Below, piece by piece: positions 52,951 to 60,766 of a stretch of 64,000 bases of DNA; the stretch's first letter is position 1, and each line of letters begins with the position of its first letter. Position numbers and translations under genes: made by a program. A model generated the notes under the pieces. It was not told the DNA's origin, made no database searches, and saw only the letters and a program-made list of their open reading frames with translations. The stretch comes from Paraburkholderia caffeinitolerans. Lineage in GTDB: Bacteria; Pseudomonadota; Gammaproteobacteria; Burkholderiales; Burkholderiaceae. The stretch covers positions 62,001 through 126,000 of the forward strand of contig NZ_CADIKL010000015.1 in assembly GCF_902859945.1 (NCBI RefSeq), written 5' to 3'.

Positions 52951-54393
52951 TCAACGATGCTCGGTGACGAACTTGGTCACGAGATACGCTTCCATGGCCT
53001 CGGTGCCGCCTTCCGAGCCGTAGCCCGAGTCCTTCACGCCGCCGAACGGCACTTCGGGCAGGGCGAGCCCATGGTGGTTGATGGACAGCATGCCCGTTTC
53101 GATGTCTTCCGAAAGCGCCGCCGAGGTCGCGCTCGAACGCGTATAGGCATACGCGGCGAGGCCGAAGGGCAGGCGATTCGCTTCGGCCACGGCGTCTTCG
53201 TAGCGCGAGAAACGCGTCACGGGCGCGAGCGGGCCGAACGGCTCTTCATTCATGATGCGCGCGGAGAGCGGCACGTCGGTCAGCACGGTGGGCGCGAAGA
53301 AGTAACCTTCGCGGCCCACGCGCTCGCCGCCGGTCAGCACTTTTGCGCCGTGCTCGCGTGCGTCGGCCACGAGGCGTTCCATGGCGGCAAGGCGCCGGTC
53401 GTTCGCGAGCGGGCCCATCTGCACGCCAACGGCCAGGCCGTTGCCCACCTTGATGGCCTTGGTGGCCGCCACGAAGTGCTCGAGGAATTCGTCGTACGCG
53501 GCGTCTTCAATCATGAAGCGCGTGGGCGAAATGCACACCTGGCCCGCATTGCGGAACTTCGCGCCGGCGAGCAGCTTCGCGGCGCGCGGGATATCCGCGT
53601 CGGCGAACACGATGGCGGGCGCATGGCCGCCAAGCTCCATCGTCGCGCGCTTCATGTGTTCGCCGGCCTTGGAGGCCAGCAGCTTGCCCACTGGCGTGGA
53701 GCCGGTGAACGAGATCTTGCGGATGGCCGGATGCGCGATCAGATACGACGACACTTCCGAAGGCACGCCGAACACGAGATTGAGCGCGCCCTGGGGCAGG
53801 CCCGCGTCGATGAACACTTGCACCAGCGCCGCGCAGCTCGCGGGCGTTTCTTCCGGTCCCTTGAGCACGACGGTGCAGCCCGATGCGAGCGCCGCTGATA
53901 CCTTGCGCACCGCTTGATTGAGCGGGAAGTTCCAGGGCGTGAAGCAGGCGACCGGGCCCACGGGCTCGCGCGTGACGATCTGGCGGACCGCGTCGGTACG
54001 CGAGGGCACCACGCGTCCATAGGTGCGGCGGCCTTCTTCGGCGAACCAGTCGATGACGTCGGCGCCCGCGAGCGTCTCGCCCTTCGCCTCGCCCAGCGGC
54101 TTGCCTTGCTCGCGCGTCATGATCGCGGCGATGTCGGCGGCGCGCTCGCGCAAGATGTCGGCGGCGCGGCGCATCAGCTTGCTGCGTTCGAGCGGCGAGA
54201 CTTTGCGCCATGTGCTGAAGGCTCGTGCGGCGGCGGAAGCGGCGTCCGAGAGGTCCTGCTCGCTGGCGAGGCTCAGGCGGCCGATCTCCGCCTCGGTGGC
54301 GGGGTCGATCACGGCGATCGTCTTCGCGCCGGCGCGCCATGCGCCATCGACGTAAATCTGGGTATCCGGATAGGGCTTCACGCTGGAACTCAT
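52951..54393 (-). CDS. gabD: NAD(P)-dependent succinate-semialdehyde dehydrogenase-like enzyme
   Basis: 480 residues, usual length. FTPWNFPLNQAVRKV, ELGGHAPAIVFADAD with Glu253, and GQVCISPTR with Cys287 are the aldehyde dehydrogenase active site. The GabD branch is suggested by RKVSPLERSKLMRRAADIL and EVPFGGVKDSGYGSEGG, but related glutarate- or other semialdehyde dehydrogenases are hard to exclude. ATG 54393 follows AGGATT; the frame is open further upstream but without family similarity. No gabT beside it. Confidence 0.85.
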   Translation of the reverse strand: MSSSVKPYPDTQIYVDGAWRAGAKTIAVIDPATEAEIGRLSLASEQDLSDAASAAARAFSTWRKVSPLERSKLMRRAADILRERAADIAAIMTREQGKPLGEAKGETLAGADVIDWFAEEGRRTYGRVVPSRTDAVRQIVTREPVGPVACFTPWNFPLNQAVRKVSAALASGCTVVLKGPEETPASCAALVQVFIDAGLPQGALNLVFGVPSEVSSYLIAHPAIRKISFTGSTPVGKLLASKAGEHMKRATMELGGHAPAIVFADADIPRAAKLLAGAKFRNAGQVCISPTRFMIEDAAYDEFLEHFVAATKAIKVGNGLAVGVQMGPLANDRRLAAMERLVADAREHGAKVLTGGERVGREGYFFAPTVLTDVPLSARIMNEEPFGPLAPVTRFSRYEDAVAEANRLPFGLAAYAYTRSSATSAALSEDIETGMLSINHHGLALPEVPFGGVKDSGYGSEGGTEAMEAYLVTKFVTEHR

Positions 54394-54899
54394 GATCGAA
54401 CAATCCTCTTCAACGGTGCAACGGTGGGGAAGCGGGCGCCGCGCGCGGCAACGCGGGAGGCGCCGTGGCCGGGAACTGCCTGAGAGCCGTCCATTCTGCC
54501 ATCGCCGCGCGCATTCTGCAGGCTCGTGCCTCCCCGGCCCGGACGGGTTCGGCTGGGCGCTAGCTCGACAGCATGACGGGAGCAATAGCGGGCTTTGCCT
54601 GGTCACCACTTCATTTGAGTCGACGCAAACCTGCGAGATGACCCAAGCGCTATGCTTGCGGCCGGCATCCCTATTTGCGCATTGGTGCATTTGTGGATTT
54701 GCTGTTCGAACCCGAATCTTTACAGTAGCCTCAATTAAATACGTGTTTGCCTTCCTGAAACTTGCCTGAATCTATCGGTGATGAAATTCATGAAACAGAC
54801 GTAAGGTTACATTGCTGTTCCGCGACACAAACGACTATTCAGGGATTGAAGTTCAACGTTGCGAAATCGGCCTGCGAGGCCAATTAGAGGAGAAGAAGA
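54394..54899. other. Divergent region upstream of the aldehyde dehydrogenase and DUF2092 genes
   Basis: 506 bases with no supported gene. The left part is GC-rich and hairpin-prone; the right part turns AT-rich near 54720. I looked for a glycine-type riboswitch and for -35/-10 pairs and found none convincing. A GGCC/GGCC hairpin at about 54870-54882 lies just before the DUF2092 ribosome site. Confidence 0.4.
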
Positions 54900-55697
54900 G
54901 TGACGCAAAAGTTTACCAAATTGGCACTTGCCGCCACGATTGCTGGCGCATTATGTGCTTCGGGAGGTGCCGCAATGGCGGCATCGAAGGCAGCCGCACC
55001 GTCTGCCGCGCATAAGCCTGATCCAGCGGCGATCGACGCCCTGGTCAAAATGAACAGTTACTTACAAACCGTCAAGCAATTCGATCTCGATGTCGATTCG
55101 ACGACCGATCAGATCATGGTCGATGGTTCGACGACGCAACTGATTCAGATGTCGCACAACACGAAGATGACGGTGAGCCGCCCCGACTCGCTGAAGGCGG
55201 ATATTGTCGGCGGCGCGCCGGGAAACAGCCGCCACGCGGTTTATGACGGCAAGACCTTCACGCTCTATACGGAGCCGGCCAATTACTACGCGACGGTTCC
55301 CGCGCCGTCGACGATCAAGGAGCTGATCAGCGATCTCGAGTCCAAGTATGGGGTTGAGTTGCCGCTGAACGACATCTTTTCGCTGGGCGCGGATCCGGCT
55401 GCCTTTAGCCGGGTGATTTCGGCGGTCTATGTAGGCGACGAAGTTGTAAGCGGAAATACATGTTCGCACTATGCTTATCATGAAAAGCATATCGATTGGC
55501 AAATCTGGATTCAGAAAGGCGATCAGCCGCTGCCATGCAAGCTGAATATCGTGACGTCGGCGGACAAGGAACGGCCCCAATACACGGCCGTGTATCACTG
55601 GAATCTCAAGCCCGAGATCACGCCGACGACATTTAAATTCACGCCTCCTGAAAATGCACATCAGATCAAATTTGTGCAATCCAGCGACGCCCAATAA
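54900..55697 (+). CDS. Secreted DUF2092 family protein
   Basis: 265 residues from GTG 54900 with a strong AGGAG upstream. The Sec signal ends near Ala27 (AAMA). Mature part: PAAIDALVKMNSYLQTVKQFDL, a helix and strand start like the LolA/LolB lipoprotein-carrier fold, then YDGKTFTLYTEPANYYATVPAP, typical of DUF2092. Periplasmic, possibly lipid- or hydrophobe-binding; function unproven. The next gene, 23 bases on, is also secreted and probably co-transcribed. Confidence 0.82.
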   Translation: MTQKFTKLALAATIAGALCASGGAAMAASKAAAPSAAHKPDPAAIDALVKMNSYLQTVKQFDLDVDSTTDQIMVDGSTTQLIQMSHNTKMTVSRPDSLKADIVGGAPGNSRHAVYDGKTFTLYTEPANYYATVPAPSTIKELISDLESKYGVELPLNDIFSLGADPAAFSRVISAVYVGDEVVSGNTCSHYAYHEKHIDWQIWIQKGDQPLPCKLNIVTSADKERPQYTAVYHWNLKPEITPTTFKFTPPENAHQIKFVQSSDAQ

Positions 55698-55720
55698 TAT
55701 TTCTATATACAGGGATCACC

Positions 55721-56266
55721 ATGCACTCGAAAAAATTCTTGATGACAGCGGTCGCCGCGCTGTTAGCGGCGGGAGTGGCAACGACCGCCGGCGCATTTCA
55801 GACTCGGGGCGGCGCGCAGACCTCGGTGAGCGCTGCTAACCGCCAGGGCGCGAATCCGGCCAATGTCGAGGCGCGGCAAGCCGGCCGCACCGCACGCACA
55901 TCCGATCGCCAGCAAACCATGCAGCAAACCAGTGCGAACCGGGCCAACGCAGCCACGAACATCAGCAACAACCGTGCGAATGTCGCGAACAACGTCAGCA
56001 ATAACCGGACCAATGCCGTCAATAACTACAACAACAATAACAACAACTGGTACAACGACCACCCGGTTGCAACGGCAGCTGCCGTAACCACGGCGGTGGT
56101 CGGGACGGCGGCCGTGATCGGTTCCATCGTCCATACCTTGCCGCCTAGCTGCTCGGCCATGACCGTCAATGGCGTGACGTATCAGCAATGCGGCTCGTCG
56201 TGGTATCAGCCGCAATATTCAGGTACTACCGTGCAATACGTGGTGGTTAATGCGCCCCCGCACTAA
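55721..56266 (+). CDS. Secreted Asn-rich hypothetical protein
   Basis: 181 residues. A signal peptide ends at Ala25 (TTAGA). Residues about 75-108 are repeats rich in Asn (NISNNRANVANNVSNNRTNAV and a run of six Asn). Then a hydrophobic Ala/Val segment (about 115-136) and a C-terminal domain with two cysteines (SCSAMTVNGVTYQQCGSSWYQ), likely disulfide-bonded. I recognise the C-terminal pattern only as a recurring unassigned secreted domain. Pairs with the DUF2092 gene. Confidence 0.78.
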   Translation: MHSKKFLMTAVAALLAAGVATTAGAFQTRGGAQTSVSAANRQGANPANVEARQAGRTARTSDRQQTMQQTSANRANAATNISNNRANVANNVSNNRTNAVNNYNNNNNNWYNDHPVATAAAVTTAVVGTAAVIGSIVHTLPPSCSAMTVNGVTYQQCGSSWYQPQYSGTTVQYVVVNAPPH

Positions 56267-56289
56267 GTCACGCAGGCGTTTGTGTTCGG

Positions 56290-56348
56290 GCCGGGGCGCG
56301 TAGACCGGGTCGCGATAGACCGGGTCGCGTAGACCGCATCGCCCCGGC
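56290..56348. repeat. Tandem repeats bounded by an inverted repeat
   Basis: TAGACCGGGTCGCG at 56301-56314 and 56316-56329 and a decayed third copy (56330-56342), enclosed by GCCGGGGCG (56290-56298) and CGCCCCGGC (56340-56348). It lies between two convergent genes and may act as a terminator or small repeat element. Confidence 0.7.
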
Positions 56349-56354
56349 AGGCAA

Positions 56355-56708
56355 TCAAGGGGCGACGCCGGTTGCGGGCATAGGAGCGCCCGCAAGCACG
56401 TCGGTGGCGCGGTGCGGCTGCGCCACCTGATCGATGAGGAACACGTCGCCGCTCGCGTGCCGCGTGCGCAGCGGCAAGATGGCCTGATAGGCCTTCGAGC
56501 AGTACCACGCGCGTGCGCGCTTGCGGTCGTCGAATTCGATCACGATCAGGTTGCCCCTGAACTTCCCTTCGAGCCGCTCCACGGGACCGCCATGGATGAT
56601 GAAGCGCCCGCCGAACGGGGCGAGCGTGGCGTCGATTCTCTCCAGATACTCGACGATATCGGCGCACAGTTCAGTCTCGTGCAGATGGGCGATGGCGTAG
56701 GTTGTCAT
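56355..56708 (-). CDS. DUF1330 family protein
   Basis: 117 residues from MTTYAIAHLHE. VEYLERIDATLAPFGGRFIIHGG and GNLIVIEFDDRKRARAWYCSKAYQAI are characteristic of DUF1330, a small dimeric alpha/beta-barrel (ferredoxin-like) family of unknown role. The frame is open 200 bases further upstream, but that part crosses the sRNA promoter and lacks family similarity. Confidence 0.85.
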   Translation of the reverse strand: MTTYAIAHLHETELCADIVEYLERIDATLAPFGGRFIIHGGPVERLEGKFRGNLIVIEFDDRKRARAWYCSKAYQAILPLRTRHASGDVFLIDQVAQPHRATDVLAGAPMPATGVAP

Positions 56709-56730
56709 GGCTGTCCTCGCGGGCGGTGGC

Positions 56731-56760
56731 AAATGGGTAGCAAACGGGTAGCAAACGGGT
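56731..56760. repeat. 11-bp direct repeats upstream of the DUF1330 gene
   Basis: AAATGGGTAGC, AAACGGGTAGC and AAACGGGT in tandem at exactly 11-base period, about one helical turn, in the DUF1330-sRNA gap. Could be a regulator-binding array. Confidence 0.65.
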
Positions 56761-56831
56761 GGGAACTGCCAGCGAGGATAGGGCCGAGGACGAGGCGAAT
56801 CGATTACCTCAGGGGTAATGCAAAAAAGTGC

Positions 56832-56860
56832 TTGCAAATGCCTAGGGAAAACCCTAGAAT
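56832..56860 (+). promoter_or_regulatory. Sigma-70 promoter of the candidate sRNA, with a palindrome in the spacer
   Basis: TTGCAA (56832-56837) and TAGAAT (56855-56860) at 17-base spacing. Overlapping the spacer and -10 is CTAGGGAAAACCCTAG (56842-56857), a perfect inverted repeat around AAAA. Confidence 0.8.
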
Positions 56861-56866
56861 GGTTTC

Positions 56867-56929
56867 GTCTCCTCCATGTCTCCTCCTGATATGGATTTAG
56901 CCCGCCCACTCAGGCGGGCTTTTTCTTTT
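56867..56929 (+). ncRNA. Candidate small RNA with two anti-Shine-Dalgarno repeats
   Basis: A consensus promoter at 56832-56860 and a strong intrinsic terminator at 56899-56929 delimit a transcript of about 60 nt that starts near 56867 and overlaps no likely gene. Its 5' part holds GTCTCCTCC twice (56867-56875 and 56878-56886), complementary to ribosome-binding GGAGG. This is the design of trans-acting RNAs that block translation starts, for example the CCUCCUCCC-type RNAs of alphaproteobacteria. I do not recognise a named family. Confidence 0.75.
56899..56929 (+). terminator. Intrinsic terminator of the candidate sRNA
   Basis: AGCCCGCC / GGCGGGCT with loop CACTCA and TTTTCTTTT after it. No plus-strand protein gene reads into it, which points to the sRNA as its client. 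Confidence 0.9.
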
Positions 56930-57067
56930 CCGGCGTCGCAAATGCCTCACGCGCGCGCCCGGTCTGAACCTGTCCCCATTCCCTTGCGGCCAGGCTTCGA
57001 GCGTAAAATTGCCTTATCGGTGTCCCGACCGGGACACTCAAGCGCTCAACGCAGCATTCAAGCCCCG

Positions 57068-57289
57068 ATGAAATCGCCTCCCGCGCAAGACCCGAACAAG
57101 CGCAAACAGCCGCCCACCTGGCTGCTCAATACGCTAACCGTGCTCGTTGGGCTGCTCACGCTCGCGGCGGGCGTGGGTTGGCTGATCTACAGCTGGGAGG
57201 TCGACCGGGAGATGCCTTACTTCGCGATCCCGCTCGTGCTGTGCGTGCCGGTGATCGCGGCCGTGGCGTTCCGCAATATTTGGGACTGA
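57068..57289 (+). CDS. 73-residue small membrane protein
   Basis: From MKSPPAQDPNKRKQPP, a basic tail, then two membrane helices (LLNTLTVLVGLLTLAAGVGW and YFAIPLVLCVPVIAAVAF). No family recognised. The frame is open upstream to 56876, but that runs through the sRNA and its terminator, so the ATG at 57068 is preferred although no strong ribosome site is seen. Confidence 0.65.
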   Translation: MKSPPAQDPNKRKQPPTWLLNTLTVLVGLLTLAAGVGWLIYSWEVDREMPYFAIPLVLCVPVIAAVAFRNIWD

Positions 57290-57327
57290 TTCTGGGATTG
57301 ACCCGCGCGCGCCGGGCCCGGGTGGCG

Positions 57328-59475
57328 CTATCGGCCGAACCGCTCCACGCACGCCTGCCGCACGCGCTCGATCGGCGCTCCCCATGTTTCGTCGATGGCC
57401 TGCCGGAACAGCCGCACCGTGTGCGGATACCACGGCGAATCCTCGCGCGCATGGAGCCAGCGCCAGTCCACGTCGCGGCGCGGCAGCATCACCCAGCAGG
57501 GCGTGCCTAGCGAGGCCGCCAGATGGGCCGTCGAGGTGTCCACGCAGATCAGGAGATCCAGCTGTGAGACGATGGCCGCCGTATCCACGAAATCGGTAAT
57601 TTCTCCGCCCAGATGCAGGATCGGCTGCTGTGCTTCAGTGTCTGCGGCCTGCATCTCTTCCGCTTCGCTTTCTCCCGCGCCTTTTTGCAGACTCACGAAT
57701 TTCACGCCCGGCACGCTCCACAGCGGCGCGAGCGCTGCGAGCGAGGGAATCGAGCGATGGGCGTCGTTGTGATGCTGCGGATTGCCTTTCCACACGAGCC
57801 CGATGCGCGGGCCGGCGCCCAGCGTCGCGAGGCGTGCGCCCCATTGGTGCTTGCGCTCGGCGTCGGGCGCGAAGCGGGTTGGCGGCGGTGTCGTGTCGAC
57901 CGTGGTGGCGAGATGCAGCGGCATGCTCAGCGGGCTCGCCCAATAGTCGAATTCGGCGGCGCGCGCGACGGCTTCGGCATGGGTGAGCACCGTGTCGATG
58001 CCTTCGACGCCAGCGAGCACGCGGTGCAGGGCGGCGACGCAGCCGAACGCCACCCGCGTCGCGCCCGCCGCCTTGACGAGGCGTGCGTAGCGGGCGAACT
58101 GGAGCATGTCGCCGAGACCGTCTTCCTGCCATAGCAGCAGCGATTTCCCTGCCAGCGGCTCGCCTTGCCAATGCGCACAGTTCAGCATCGCGCGCGAGGC
58201 GAAATGCACGAAGCCGGTGTTTTCGTAGCGCCGCTCGTAGAGGCGCCAGCCTTCCTCGTAGCGGCCCATCGCGATCAGCAGCGTGGCGAGGCGAAACACG
58301 GCGTCGCCATAAGCGGGCGCGAGCGCGATTGCGCGTCGGTACGCGGCTTCGGCTTGGTCCAGCGCGCCCAATTCCTTCAATACGCCGCCGAGGTTGAAAT
58401 GGGCCTGCGCGAGATGAGCGTCGCATTCGAGCGCTTGCTGGAGCGTCGCGAGCGCTTCAGGCAGGCGGCCTAGCGTGCCCAGCATGCAGCCGAGATTGTT
58501 GAGCGTTTGCGCGTGCCCCGGGGCGAGCCGCAGGGCCGTGCGCCAGGCCGTTTCGGCTTCTGGGTAGCGTTCGAGCTGTTGCAGCGCGACGCCGAGGTTG
58601 TAATGCGCTTCGACATGGTCGGGGCGCAAGGCGAGCGCCTGCCGGAAAAGCCGCTCGGCTTCGGGCTGGCGCTTCAGTTCCGTGAGCACGCAGCCGAGAT
58701 TGTTGAGCGCGTCGACATAGTCGGGCCGTATCTGGATCGCGAGGCGGCACGCCAGTTCCGCCTCGACAAGCCGGCCGAGCGACTTGAGCAGCGCGCCGTA
58801 ATTGTTCAGCGCCTCGGGGTATTGCGGCTCGGCGAGCAGCGCCTGACGCCAGGCTTCTTCGGCGGCGTCGAGTTGTCCGCGCTCGCGCAGCAGTGTGCCG
58901 AGATTGTTGTGCGCGCGCGCGTGGCGCGGGTTGTGCGCGAGCGCCGCGCGCCAGGCCGCTTCGGCCTCGTCGCGGCGGCCCGCCTCGTGCAGAACCACGC
59001 CGAGGTTGTAATGCGCATCCACGTGTCCCGGCTCGCGGGCGAGCGCCATGCGGCAGGCGAGCTCCGCTTCCTGCAAGCGCCCGAGCCGATGCAGCACGAT
59101 GCCGAGGTTGCTATGCGCATCCGCTTGAGCGGGTGCCATGGCGATCAATTGCCGCCAGTGCGTCTCGGCGGCGGCCCACTGGCCGAGCGCGGTGAGCGTC
59201 GCGGCGAGGCCCTGCCAGGCATCCACGAACGCGGGATTCGCGTCGATGCAGCGCCGCCATAGCGCCTGCGCGATATCCGTCGTGCCGGCGCCCAGTGCGC
59301 ACAGTGCCGCGAGATGGAGCGTGTCGGCGAGAGCGGCGTCGTCCGCGCGCGCGTGGTCGCCGACGAGCGGCGCTAGCACGGCGAGCGCTTCGGCGAAGCG
59401 GCCTTGCGCGCTCAGTGCGCTTGCTTCCTGCTGGCGGTCGGGGTGGAGGGGCGCGTCGGTGGGCGTCGGGGGCAC
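57328..59475 (-). CDS. TPR-repeat protein with C-terminal GT9-like domain (GTG start)
   Basis: 715 residues. Residues about 20-430 are roughly a dozen tetratricopeptide repeats (pattern AHYNLGVVLHEAGRRDEAEA). The C-terminal 280 residues resemble the tail of GT9/heptosyltransferase-like domains: SLLLWQEDGLGDMLQFARYA, RIGLVWKGNPQHHNDAHRS and DTSTAHLAASLGTPCWVMLP. Similar fusions occur in proteobacteria, often as predicted protein or glycan glycosyltransferases; the acceptor is unknown. The GTG at 59475 has no clear ribosome site. Confidence 0.83.
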   Translation of the reverse strand: MPPTPTDAPLHPDRQQEASALSAQGRFAEALAVLAPLVGDHARADDAALADTLHLAALCALGAGTTDIAQALWRRCIDANPAFVDAWQGLAATLTALGQWAAAETHWRQLIAMAPAQADAHSNLGIVLHRLGRLQEAELACRMALAREPGHVDAHYNLGVVLHEAGRRDEAEAAWRAALAHNPRHARAHNNLGTLLRERGQLDAAEEAWRQALLAEPQYPEALNNYGALLKSLGRLVEAELACRLAIQIRPDYVDALNNLGCVLTELKRQPEAERLFRQALALRPDHVEAHYNLGVALQQLERYPEAETAWRTALRLAPGHAQTLNNLGCMLGTLGRLPEALATLQQALECDAHLAQAHFNLGGVLKELGALDQAEAAYRRAIALAPAYGDAVFRLATLLIAMGRYEEGWRLYERRYENTGFVHFASRAMLNCAHWQGEPLAGKSLLLWQEDGLGDMLQFARYARLVKAAGATRVAFGCVAALHRVLAGVEGIDTVLTHAEAVARAAEFDYWASPLSMPLHLATTVDTTPPPTRFAPDAERKHQWGARLATLGAGPRIGLVWKGNPQHHNDAHRSIPSLAALAPLWSVPGVKFVSLQKGAGESEAEEMQAADTEAQQPILHLGGEITDFVDTAAIVSQLDLLICVDTSTAHLAASLGTPCWVMLPRRDVDWRWLHAREDSPWYPHTVRLFRQAIDETWGAPIERVRQACVERFGR

Positions 59476-59673
59476 GTTGGGCTGAGAAACAGAATGGGAT
59501 GCTCCGAGCTTAAGGCAGGCCGCGGGCGGGCAACGGCGCGATTAGAGCATGCCTGGCCCGCTTATTCGGGGAATCGCTAGCGCTTGTGATTGCTTGCGAC
59601 CGATCGCGCTATGCTTCCCGGCATGGTGCGAATCGCAACGCACCGCACCGCCAGAGAGAAAGAGGAGCATTCG

Positions 59674-60669
59674 ATGGAATACCGCCGTTTTGGCCAAACC
59701 GGCCTTTCTGTTTCGCGTCTGTGTCTCGGCACGATGACCTTCGGCTTGCAGACTGGGGAGGACGTGTCCCGTCTCATTCTCGACAAGGCCGCCGACGCGG
59801 GGATCAACTTCATCGATACCGCCGATGTCTACCCGCTCGGCGGCGGCGAAACGCACGCCGGGCGGACCGAGGAAATCGTCGGACACTGGCTCAAGGGACG
59901 GCGCGGGCGCTTCATCGTGGCGACCAAGGCGGTGGGCAAGGTCGGGCCGTCGCCGTGGGATCAGGGCGCGTCGCGCAAGCATCTGCTCGATGCCATCGAC
60001 GCCTCGCTGCGCCGGCTCGGCACCGACTATGTCGATCTCTACCAGCTACACTCCGACGACCAGAACACGCCGCTCGACGAAACGCTCGAAGCGTTAGATA
60101 CGATTGTGCGGGCGGGCAAGGCGCGCTATATCGGCGTGTCGAATTTCCTCGCTTACCGCCTCGCCCGCGCGCTTGGCCGCGCCGATGTCTTGCGCTGCGC
60201 GCGTTTCGTCTCGGTGCAGCCGCGCTACAACCTGCTGTTCCGCCAGATCGAACGCGAGTTGCTGCCGCTCGCGGGCGAGGAGGGGCTCGCCGTGATTCCG
60301 TACAACCCGCTCGCGGGCGGCCTCCTGACCGGCAAGTATCAGCACAACAGCGCGCCCGCCGAAGGCCGCTTCACGCAAAGCGTGGGTGTGGCCGGGAAGA
60401 TGTATCACGACCGCTACTGGCACGCGCGCGAGTTCGAGACCATCGAAGCGCTGCGCGGCATCGTCGGGCAGGCCGGGCAATCGCTCACGACCGCGTCGGT
60501 GGCGTGGGTGCTGGCCAATCCGCTCGTGACATCGGTGCTGATTGGCGCGAGCCGTCCCGAGCAACTCGACGCATCGATCGCCGCCGCCGGCCTCGCGCTC
60601 GATCCCGCGCTGAAGACGCAACTCGATGAGGCGAGCGCCGCGTATCGTCTGGGCGATGCCGCGCGTTAA
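59674..60669 (+). CDS. Aldo/keto reductase
   Basis: 331 residues from ATG 59674 with GAGGAG upstream. MEYRRFGQTGLSVSRLCLGT, NFIDTADVYPLGGGETH with the catalytic Asp and Tyr, IVATKAVGKVG with Lys, and VDLYQLHSDDQ with His make a full AKR tetrad. Probably the YajO/YghZ-like potassium-channel-beta-related group; NADPH-linked reduction of an unknown carbonyl. Single gene, closed by a hairpin at 60715. Confidence 0.9.
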   Translation: MEYRRFGQTGLSVSRLCLGTMTFGLQTGEDVSRLILDKAADAGINFIDTADVYPLGGGETHAGRTEEIVGHWLKGRRGRFIVATKAVGKVGPSPWDQGASRKHLLDAIDASLRRLGTDYVDLYQLHSDDQNTPLDETLEALDTIVRAGKARYIGVSNFLAYRLARALGRADVLRCARFVSVQPRYNLLFRQIERELLPLAGEEGLAVIPYNPLAGGLLTGKYQHNSAPAEGRFTQSVGVAGKMYHDRYWHAREFETIEALRGIVGQAGQSLTTASVAWVLANPLVTSVLIGASRPEQLDASIAAAGLALDPALKTQLDEASAAYRLGDAAR

Positions 60670-60714
60670 TCCATAATTGATTGGTGATCCGAAATAAATC
60701 GCAGGAAGAGAGAC

Positions 60715-60733
60715 GGGGCGCTTGGTGCGCCCC
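60715..60733. terminator. Hairpin between convergent reductase and dehydrogenase genes
   Basis: GGGGCGC / GCGCCCC with loop TTGGT; weak T-run TTACTT. Confidence 0.7.
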
Positions 60734-60766
60734 TTACTTCGTTATTGCAAACCGTCCGGGCGGCCT

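Noticed and set aside
54400..54660. Riboswitch upstream of the aldehyde dehydrogenase
   Set aside because: No recognisable glycine or other aptamer core; the GC-rich folding is non-specific.
56355..56909. Longer DUF1330 protein starting at 56909
   Set aside because: The extra N-terminus crosses the sRNA promoter and repeats and has no family similarity.
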